Under the pieces are notes generated by a model. It was not told the origin of the DNA. It worked only from the letters and a program-made list of their open reading frames with translations, and did not search any database. 5,019 bases of DNA, taken from Gammaproteobacteria bacterium. GTDB taxonomy: Bacteria; Pseudomonadota; Gammaproteobacteria; UBA6429; Thiohalophilaceae. How positions within the stretch are numbered: position 1 is the stretch's first letter; every line of letters starts with the position of its first letter. The translations under genes and the position numbers were made by a program. The stretch lies in contig JAUVGM010000201.1 of the NCBI GenBank assembly GCA_030593785.1, positions 1-5,019 of the forward strand, given 5' to 3'. Below, in pieces: positions 1-4,305 of the stretch.

Positions 1-480
1 GGGTAAAGCTAAATGGACACGCGCAGATTGAATTGAACGCATTGAAGTTATGGTACGCGCTAACTCACCTTCAAGTGCACGTTTGTAACGTGCTTTTTGT
101 AAAAATGAACTTGTACCAAAACCCTGATCTTTTTCAATCATCTCAAAGCCATGACCAGAGGTAAGACTAAGATTTTCAGATGCTAATTTTAATTTTGCTT
201 CATTAACTTTTGCTGAATCTACCAGTATTGAACCTGAAGCAGTATCAACGGTATAACGAATATTACTTCTTTCCAAAACACTAATAACATCATTTAATGT
301 TTGTCCGGACAATTGTCCAGGTAACCGAGTGTAATTAGGTGTTTGCATCCACGTTACAATGGCGATACCTAAAGCAATACTTGCAGCTAAACCGATTAAT
401 AAACCTACCTGTCGTATTATGGGTAATGAAGACATTCCCTGAAAAGGAACGCTTACATTCTCGGCTTTTACTAAATCCAT
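1..480 (-). CDS. fliF: FliF, flagellar MS-ring protein (N-terminal 160 residues, cut by window edge)
   Basis: FliF forms the MS ring in the inner membrane, the platform on which the flagellar rotor, export gate and rod are built. The frame is open from an ATG at 480 to the left edge, and the C-terminal two thirds or so of the usual 550-600 residues lie outside. Visible parts in order: a short cytoplasmic N-terminus (1-20), one hydrophobic segment (about 25-44, LLIGLAASIALGIAIVTW), the first ring-building domain (about 48-100, with YTRLPGQLSG and GSILVDSAKV), and the start of the second (from about 110, GFEMIEKDQGFGTSSFLQKA, then ARVHLALP at the edge). These blocks are typical of FliF. A GAG six bases before the ATG (487-489) serves as ribosome binding site. 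It follows fliE by 57 bases with no promoter or terminator seen between them, so it is probably co-transcribed from the fliE promoter. Confidence 0.96.
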   Translation of the reverse strand, partial: MDLVKAENVSVPFQGMSSLPIIRQVGLLIGLAASIALGIAIVTWMQTPNYTRLPGQLSGQTLNDVISVLERSNIRYTVDTASGSILVDSAKVNEAKLKLASENLSLTSGHGFEMIEKDQGFGTSSFLQKARYKRALEGELARTITSMRSIQSARVHLALP

Positions 481-537
481 ATTATTCTCACGATATTTTT
501 ATTAAGCTAACGGTTCATACTTATTCGGGTTACAGAT

Positions 538-861
538 TTAAACCTGCATGTTCATTATTTCCTGGTACGCACTAACCAGCTTGTTTCTCACTTGTAGCAT
601 TGCCTGGAATGAAATATTTGATTTTTGCATTGCAACCATCACTTCTGACACGTTCACATTAGGATCACCGGCTTGAAAAGCATCCTGTAACTTTTTAGAA
701 TCAGCTTGTGTTTCACTCACTTTATCAACAGATTGCTTTAGCAGATCAGAAAAATTGGACTGCCCTGCAGCACCGCTTGATTCTGCAGTCTTACCTTGTG
801 CCTGTGCAGCCATGGCGCGCATTTGTATCAATAATGAATCTGGATTGATTGTATTGCTCAT
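538..861 (-). CDS. fliE: FliE, flagellar hook-basal body / MS ring-rod junction protein
   Basis: FliE is the small secreted protein that connects the FliF MS ring to the proximal rod and is needed for export of rod substrates. The product is 107 residues, the normal family length, with no signal peptide, as expected for a type III flagellar export substrate. The N-terminal third is polar and variable, rich in Ala, Gln, Ser and Gly. The middle has NFSDLLKQSVDKV, and the conserved C-terminal half has GDPNVNVSEVMVAMQKSN and ends in VRNKLVSAYQEIMNMQV, the family's signature ending. The start is supported by AGAAGGA at 869-875, seven bases before the ATG. It is followed by fliF and preceded by a sigma54-type promoter, so it looks like the first gene of a fliEF operon. 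Confidence 0.97.
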   Translation of the reverse strand: MSNTINPDSLLIQMRAMAAQAQGKTAESSGAAGQSNFSDLLKQSVDKVSETQADSKKLQDAFQAGDPNVNVSEVMVAMQKSNISFQAMLQVRNKLVSAYQEIMNMQV

Positions 862-868
862 TTTCTTT

Positions 869-875
869 TCCTTCT
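869..875 (-). promoter_or_regulatory. Strong ribosome binding site of fliE
   Basis: On the minus strand this reads AGAAGGA, seven bases before the fliE ATG at 861. It is the best Shine-Dalgarno match in the window and fixes the fliE start. Confidence 0.75.
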
Positions 876-880
876 CTGCC

Positions 881-899
881 AGAATGATGGTGTCATTCT
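881..899 (-). promoter_or_regulatory. Hairpin in the fliE leader, just upstream of its ribosome binding site
   Basis: AGAATGA (881-887) and TCATTCT (893-899) are perfect inverted copies around a 5-base loop. On the minus-strand transcript the stem ends five bases before the AGAAGGA ribosome binding site. It may shape translation initiation or stabilise the 5' end. On the plus strand it is followed by only four Ts, and no plus-strand gene ends here, so a terminator role is unlikely. The stem is seen directly; its function is inferred. Confidence 0.4.
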
Positions 900-935
900 T
901 TTGTCAGATATTCTTATTTTCAGGCTCTATTTATA

Positions 936-945
936 CTGCATGCAG
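936..945. repeat. 10-base perfect palindrome over the fliE -12 element
   Basis: CTGCATGCAG equals its own reverse complement and covers the -12 half of the proposed fliE sigma54 promoter. It may be an operator or a chance result of the GCA of the promoter element. Seen directly; role unknown. Confidence 0.4.
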
Positions 946-956
946 TTTTCACGCCA
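941..956 (-). promoter_or_regulatory. Sigma54 (RpoN) promoter of fliE
   Basis: The minus strand reads TGGCGTGAAAACTGCA. It has the -24 GG and -12 GC exactly ten bases apart, as in the sigma54 consensus TGGCAC-N5-TTGCA, with mismatches in the AC and in the first T of the -12 block. Transcription would start near 930, giving a leader of about 70 bases before fliE. The promoter lies ten bases beyond the fleR stop codon. Sigma54 control of fliE by FleQ/FlrA is known in Pseudomonas and Vibrio, which supports the call. Confidence 0.7.
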
Positions 957-965
957 GTCGGCTAT

Positions 966-2375
966 TTACCCTACACTTTGACTTTGACTGTATGAATCTG
1001 GCACCGTGATACCCGCATCTCGCATACGCGCTAACTTATATCTTAGTGTACGTTCACTAATTCCCAGTTTTTCAGCTGTCATTTTACGACTGCCTTTTGC
1101 GTTTTTAATCGCACCTAATATTAAATTCCATTCACGTTGTTTCAGGTCACCGTTCAAAGAATCCATATTGCTCTCACTTTTGACCTCAGCAGCATCATCG
1201 CTATGAGAAACAGCTTCATTTTTAACCATTGCCAATGCGGGTTTAGCGCGTCGAGCGGCTTCAAAATGAATATCATCAACAAGAATCTCTTCACCTGATT
1301 GAAGAATTAATGCACGTTGCACCACGTTATCCAGTTCACGAACATTTCCCGGCCAGGCGAAATCAATTAATTTTTGTGCTGCAGTTTCCGATAATTCAGG
1401 TATAGCACGATGTGCACTTACGGCATGTTTCTCTAATAATCTCTGTGTCAAAGGAATAATGTCATCGGGGCGTTCACTTAAAGGCAACATATGTAATGGG
1501 AAAACATTTAAACGGTAATAAAGATCTTCACGGAACTTACCATCAGCAACAACTTCTTGCATATCGCGATTTGATGTTGCTAATACGCGTACATCAAGCT
1601 CGATGATTTTATTTCCACCTAAACGCTCAACTTCCTTTTCTTGCAATACACGAAGTAACTTGGCTTGCAGGCCAATATCCATTTCAGATATTTCATCTAA
1701 CAAGATTGTCCCACCCTGAGCTTGTTCAAATTTACCCGGACTCGCTTTATATGCTCCTGTATAAGCACCTTTCTCATAACCAAACAATGTCGCTTCAAGC
1801 ATGTTTTCCGGAATGGCTGCACAGTTAATGGCAACAAAAGGTTGCTCCGCACGAGATGAGTTTTTATGAATGAAATGCGCTAATACTTCTTTACCTGTTC
1901 CGCTTTCACCGGTAATCATAATAGTAGCTTCACTGTCTGCAACTCGCTTAGCAATAACCGCTAATTCAATTGATTCACTATCAACTGCAATCATGTCTGT
2001 ATCGTCACCGGACTTACCAACGTAACGGCTTACCATGTTAATCAACACTTCAGCTTCAAAAGGTTTAACCATGTAATCAACTGCACCATCACGCATTGCA
2101 TCAACTGCTTGCTCAATCGTTCCATAGGCTGTCATTAACATGACTGGAATATCCGGGTGTAATGTTTTCACACGTTTTAGTAATACATCTCCACTCATTT
2201 GCGGCATGTTGATATCACTCACAATCAAATCAACAGCAGATGATTCAAGTTGTGTTAAAGCCATGCGTCCGTTTTCAGCCATTACAACATTGTAACCGGC
2301 TGTTAACAGCGTATCCTGCAATGCCTCGGCTAATGCCTGATCATCTTCAACGACTAAAATAGTTGAACCATTCAT
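966..2375 (-). CDS. fleR: FleR/FlrC, sigma54-dependent flagellar response regulator
   Basis: This is an NtrC-type activator of mid-class flagellar genes, phosphorylated by FleS. It has 469 residues. The receiver domain (5-118) has acidic D11 and D12, phospho-acceptor D54 in VSDINMP, T82 and K104. The AAA+ domain (about 134-365) has Walker A GESGTGKE (156-163), the sigma54-contact loop GAYTGA (203-208), Walker B GGTILLDE (221-228) and arginine fingers R282 and R288 in FREDLYYRL. A polar linker (about 372-408) leads to a Fis-type helix-turn-helix (about 409-460, with KMTAEKLGISERTLRYKL). The loop has Tyr where GAFTGA has Phe, which is uncommon. GAGGG at 2383-2387, seven bases before the ATG, supports the start. 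It lies 19 bases after fleS, so the pair is an operon. The wording around the loop (ATLFGYEKGA, GKFEQAQGG) recalls Vibrio FlrC. Confidence 0.96.
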   Translation of the reverse strand: MNGSTILVVEDDQALAEALQDTLLTAGYNVVMAENGRMALTQLESSAVDLIVSDINMPQMSGDVLLKRVKTLHPDIPVMLMTAYGTIEQAVDAMRDGAVDYMVKPFEAEVLINMVSRYVGKSGDDTDMIAVDSESIELAVIAKRVADSEATIMITGESGTGKEVLAHFIHKNSSRAEQPFVAINCAAIPENMLEATLFGYEKGAYTGAYKASPGKFEQAQGGTILLDEISEMDIGLQAKLLRVLQEKEVERLGGNKIIELDVRVLATSNRDMQEVVADGKFREDLYYRLNVFPLHMLPLSERPDDIIPLTQRLLEKHAVSAHRAIPELSETAAQKLIDFAWPGNVRELDNVVQRALILQSGEEILVDDIHFEAARRAKPALAMVKNEAVSHSDDAAEVKSESNMDSLNGDLKQREWNLILGAIKNAKGSRKMTAEKLGISERTLRYKLARMRDAGITVPDSYSQSQSVG

Positions 2376-2394
2376 AATCTAACCCTCTTTACCT

Positions 2395-3669
2395 TTAAGC
2401 TATATGCTGATGTTTTAATTCAGTTGTTTCAAAATTATTATGTTTATTCATATTTTTTCTTTTAAATTCATTGTTCAATTCAAGCGGCAAAGTCACTTTA
2501 AATACACTGCCTTTACTGGCTGTTGACTCAAGTTCTACATTTCCACCATGTGCTTTTGCCACTGCCTGAACCACGGCTAAACCTAAACCGGTACCCTGAG
2601 TTCGAGTAGTGTAAAACGGATCAAAAATTTGATTTTGTAATTCTGCTGGTATGCCTGGGCCGTTATCTTTTATTGCAATACATACATTATTTTTAACTTT
2701 TGTAATTATGACTTCAATCTTTGCTGCTTCTGCCATATCTCTTTCTTTCATTGCCTGCATCGCATTCATGGCTAAATTTGTTAGAGCACTGAGTAGCATT
2801 TGACGATTGCCATGAATCATTAGCTCTCTTTCGTTATTCGTTGTAACAAAACGTGTTGCCGTTAATTCAAGTTGAGGTTCCAGGCCTTGATAGAGTTCAT
2901 CGAGTAGAGTCTGAGTTGAAAAGAATTCTTCACCGACCTTTCCTTCGCGCGAATACATCAACATATCTTCAATTAACTGTTCCAGATGACGTAAACGTGA
3001 GGTCATTTTGTCAGTTAAAATGAAACGGTCTTCATCAGATAAAATCTGTCGCTTAAGATTTGAAACATAAAGTAATGCAGAAGAAAGTGGTGTACGAATT
3101 TGATGTGCAAGTGATGCGGCCATTTTACCCATAGCAGCTAAGCGTTGTTGCTGCCCCATGCGATCTTGCAGGTAACGAATTTCTGTTACATCGGTAATTA
3201 ATAAAATTTGTCCTGGCTCAGATCCCAGGGGACATGTAGATATATTAACTTTACGACCATCTACCAATGAAATGTCATGACCATCATCACTGCGAGGAGC
3301 AAATGACCGTTGAATAATTTCTGCCCAGGGCAACCCTAGTAATGGCTGACCTAATAATAATTCTGCAGCAGGATTATGTTCCTGAACTTTTCCTTCTTCA
3401 TCGATAACAACAACACCACCGGGCAGCGCATGAAGTAATGACGCTAACCGACTCGCAACACGTTCTTTTTCTGTTAATTCTTTAATGCGTTCATCTTTTT
3501 CTGTTTCTAATGCTTCGGTCAGACCAGCCACTCTAACTTCGAGTTGTTGATACGATTCTGAGAGTTGAGCAGATAATTGATTAAAGGCACCAAAGGCATC
3601 CTGTAATTCCTGAGCTTGCGCAGGAAAATCAGTATTATCGTCTGAAATATGTTGTTTTGTTTGTTTCAT
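2395..3669 (-). CDS. fleS: FleS/FlrB, soluble flagellar sensor histidine kinase
   Basis: This is the partner kinase of FleR. Residue numbers count from the TTG at 3675. An N-terminal region likely to form a coiled coil (about 18-80) leads into a PAS domain (about 80-165, LPGGVVVIDEEGKVQEHNPA). The dimerisation/H-box has H191 in LAHQIRTPL. The ATPase domain has N300 and N304 (N box), DNGPGIP (337-343), the F box around FDPFYTT (351-357) and GTGLGLAVV (361-369). No membrane segment is visible, as in known FleS/FlrB, so it should be cytoplasmic. Two starts compete: ATG at 3669, or TTG at 3675 with GAG seven bases upstream; they differ by two residues and ATG is used here. The last 28 or so residues (from about 399) are Asn/Lys/His-rich and extend past the normal end of the ATPase domain. 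Transcription probably starts at the sigma54 promoter at 3718-3734. Confidence 0.95.
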   Translation of the reverse strand: MKQTKQHISDDNTDFPAQAQELQDAFGAFNQLSAQLSESYQQLEVRVAGLTEALETEKDERIKELTEKERVASRLASLLHALPGGVVVIDEEGKVQEHNPAAELLLGQPLLGLPWAEIIQRSFAPRSDDGHDISLVDGRKVNISTCPLGSEPGQILLITDVTEIRYLQDRMGQQQRLAAMGKMAASLAHQIRTPLSSALLYVSNLKRQILSDEDRFILTDKMTSRLRHLEQLIEDMLMYSREGKVGEEFFSTQTLLDELYQGLEPQLELTATRFVTTNNERELMIHGNRQMLLSALTNLAMNAMQAMKERDMAEAAKIEVIITKVKNNVCIAIKDNGPGIPAELQNQIFDPFYTTRTQGTGLGLAVVQAVAKAHGGNVELESTASKGSVFKVTLPLELNNEFKRKNMNKHNNFETTELKHQHIA

Positions 3670-3680
3670 ATTCAATGTTC

Positions 3681-3711
3681 ATCTCGTTGAAAGGGAATAA
3701 TCCCTCGAGAT
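3681..3711 (-). promoter_or_regulatory. Nested inverted repeat at the 5' end of the fleS transcript
   Basis: On the minus strand AGGGA-UUAU-UCCCU (3705 down to 3692) is a perfect 5-bp hairpin. It is flanked by AUCUCG (3711-3706) and CGAGAU (3686-3681), which are also complementary and would stack on it with a 5-base bulge. The inner 3' arm of the outer stem holds the GAG that would be the ribosome binding site for the TTG start. The predicted sigma54 start site (near 3707) falls inside the outer 5' arm, so only the inner hairpin is safely within the transcript. Confidence 0.4.
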
Positions 3712-3717
3712 ACATTG

Positions 3718-3734
3718 AGCAAGAACTGCGCCAA
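3718..3734 (-). promoter_or_regulatory. Sigma54 (RpoN) promoter of the fleSR operon
   Basis: The minus strand reads TTGGCGCAGTTCTTGCT. It matches the consensus TGGCAC-N5-TTGCW at all but one position, with GG and GC exactly ten bases apart. Start would be near 3707, giving a 32-38 base leader. FleQ/FlrA-dependent sigma54 transcription of fleSR/flrBC is established in Pseudomonas and Vibrio, so both the match and the position fit. It is the best promoter in the window. Confidence 0.88.
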
Positions 3735-3738
3735 CAAT

Positions 3739-3753
3739 TAATATTCAATATTA
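3739..3753. repeat. Perfect 15-base palindrome upstream of the fleS promoter
   Basis: TAATATT-C-AATATTA has 7-base perfect arms around one central base. It lies roughly 32-46 bases before the predicted fleS start, between the -24 element and the IHF-like site, and overlaps the first base of the IHF match. It may be an operator, or the AT-rich flank that IHF sites often carry. Confidence 0.4.
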
Positions 3754-3764
3754 TCAACAGCTTA
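3752..3764 (+). promoter_or_regulatory. IHF-type binding sequence upstream of the fleS sigma54 promoter
   Basis: TATCAACAGCTTA matches every fixed position of the IHF consensus WATCAANNNNTTR. The bases 5' of it are AT-rich, as in many strong IHF sites. It is centred about 50 bases before the predicted fleS start, between promoter and likely activator sites, which is where IHF bends DNA at sigma54 promoters. The match is seen; binding is inferred. Confidence 0.55.
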
Positions 3765-3853
3765 AATAACAAATAAATTAAGAAGTCAAATTACTGTCGC
3801 TATTAATGAGTGCATTTTCAGATATAATGATGGAAAGATGACGAGTTTGTAAC

Positions 3854-3870
3854 CGGTACTTGAAATACCG
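3854..3870. repeat. Inverted repeat CGGTA-N7-TACCG, possible activator site
   Basis: Two 5-base arms, 3854-3858 and 3866-3870, flank seven bases. It lies about 150-160 bases before the predicted fleS start, within the usual range of sigma54 activator sites, and also about 65 bases before the small plus-strand gene. It does not resemble the published Pseudomonas FleQ box closely, so any assignment to FleQ is a guess. Confidence 0.25.
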
Positions 3871-3882
3871 CTACTGCCTCTA

Positions 3883-3910
3883 TTTACCCAAACTAGTTTA
3901 GTAGTATATT
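3883..3910 (+). promoter_or_regulatory. Possible sigma70-type promoter of the small cysteine-rich gene, with a palindrome in the spacer
   Basis: TTTACC (3883-3888) and TATATT (3905-3910) are 16 bases apart and match -35 and -10 at four and five of six positions. The spacer contains AAACTAGTTT (3890-3899), a perfect 10-base palindrome that could be an operator. In AT-rich DNA such matches occur by chance, so this is tentative. Confidence 0.3.
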
Positions 3911-3933
3911 TAAACTGTAATTATTGAAGCAGG

Positions 3934-4191
3934 ATGTTTATATTTTCAGAGCTTCGACTATTAATAATGGATAGCCCCCCCATGTCATTGAGTAGTTCAG
4001 AAACATGTTACGATTATTTTAACTGTAAAGAGGTTGATTGCGTACGACGAAACTTTCCAGCCAAACAATGTTGGGAAGTTGATGACGTGCAATGCCAAAG
4101 TCATAGCAAAGCATTCGCTGATATAAAAAAGCGTTTCAAAAGTAAGTTAGCAGCATGCAAAGTCTGCATGTATTACCAGGAATACAATTAA
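3934..4191 (+). CDS. Small cysteine-rich 'CW'-type protein between fleQ and fleS, function unknown
   Basis: The product is up to 85 residues with seven cysteines: C25, C31, C36, C46, C54, C75 and C78. The pattern C-x5-C-x4-C-x9-CW-x7-C, then C-x2-C-x-YY near the end, resembles small Cys-Trp modules found alone or attached to chemoreceptors and other sensors in Proteobacteria. I recognise this likeness from memory only and assign no function. Metal, iron-sulfur or redox chemistry is possible; no CxxCH heme motif, membrane segment or signal peptide is evident. A basic stretch (65-71, KKRFKSK) separates the last CxxC from the rest. The start is uncertain: ATG at 3934 has only an AGG touching it, and ATGs at 3967 and 3982 are in frame before the first cysteine. 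A C7 tract (3975-3981) lies just before the last of these. The gene is divergent from fleSR and convergent with fleQ, so it is its own unit, and its position suggests a link to flagellar control. Confidence 0.72.
   Translation: MFIFSELRLLIMDSPPMSLSSSETCYDYFNCKEVDCVRRNFPAKQCWEVDDVQCQSHSKAFADIKKRFKSKLAACKVCMYYQEYN
3975..3981 (+). repeat. C7 homopolymer at the 5' end of the cysteine-rich gene
   Basis: Seven consecutive Cs in an AT-rich region, placed directly before the in-frame ATG at 3982. If translation begins at 3934 or 3967, a one-base change in the tract shifts the frame ahead of every cysteine. If it begins at 3982, the tract lies in the leader and would only affect spacing from a possible GGA ribosome binding site. 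Confidence 0.6.
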
Positions 4192-4230
4192 AAGTTTTTT
4201 ATCTATTGCTGTTATGAATCTTAGGATGTC

Positions 4231-4253
4231 ATTTAATATTTAAAATATTAAAT
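4231..4253. repeat. 23-base AT-only inverted repeat in the convergent spacer
   Basis: ATTTAATATT (4231-4240) and AATATTAAAT (4244-4253) are perfect inverted copies around TAA. It lies between the ends of the cysteine-rich gene and fleQ, followed on the plus strand by TTTT after a short AT run. It may end transcription in both directions, but it lacks the GC-rich stem of a normal terminator. The rest of the spacer (4192-4230, 4254-4304) holds only a T6 run at 4195-4200 and a 5-bp hairpin at the fleQ stop. Confidence 0.4.
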
Positions 4254-4291
4254 ATATTTTGATAAGAATAACGTCTACTACCCAGTCACTT

Positions 4292-4305
4292 ATTGGAATA
4301 CCAAT
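4292..4305 (-). repeat. Short hairpin at the fleQ stop codon
   Basis: ATTGG and CCAAT flank four bases and overlap the first base of the site of the fleQ TAA. On the fleQ transcript there is no T run after it, so it is not a standard terminator; it may protect the 3' end. Confidence 0.2.

Noticed and set aside
339..575. Plus-strand open frame of 78 codons
   Set aside because: It runs antisense to the start of fliF and the end of fliE, both well-recognised proteins; its translation shows no domain.
755..1009. Plus-strand open frame of 84 codons
   Set aside because: Antisense to fliE, its leader and the end of fleR; Cys/Phe-rich low-complexity translation typical of a reverse-strand shadow.
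1006..1206. Plus-strand open frame of 66 codons
   Set aside because: Entirely antisense to the helix-turn-helix part of fleR, with no recognisable product.
3635..3682. 15-codon reading frame overlapping the fleS start in another frame, as a possible leader peptide
   Set aside because: No ribosome binding site precedes its ATG, the peptide shows no attenuation-like codon run, and it lies in a short leader where chance frames are common.
3761..3789. Sigma70-like boxes TTGACT and TTTAAG, 17 bases apart, on the minus strand upstream of fleS
   Set aside because: The -10 matches only four of six and overlaps the IHF site; the nearby sigma54 promoter is far stronger and matches known control of this operon.
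3823..3828. Perfect TATAAT on the plus strand upstream of the cysteine-rich gene
   Set aside because: No -35 element or extended -10 at proper spacing; expected by chance in AT-rich DNA.
4154..4170. Hairpin CATGCA-N5-TGCATG near the end of the cysteine-rich gene as a terminator
   Set aside because: It lies inside the coding sequence over the terminal C-x2-C codons, and the T6 run follows only 24 bases later.
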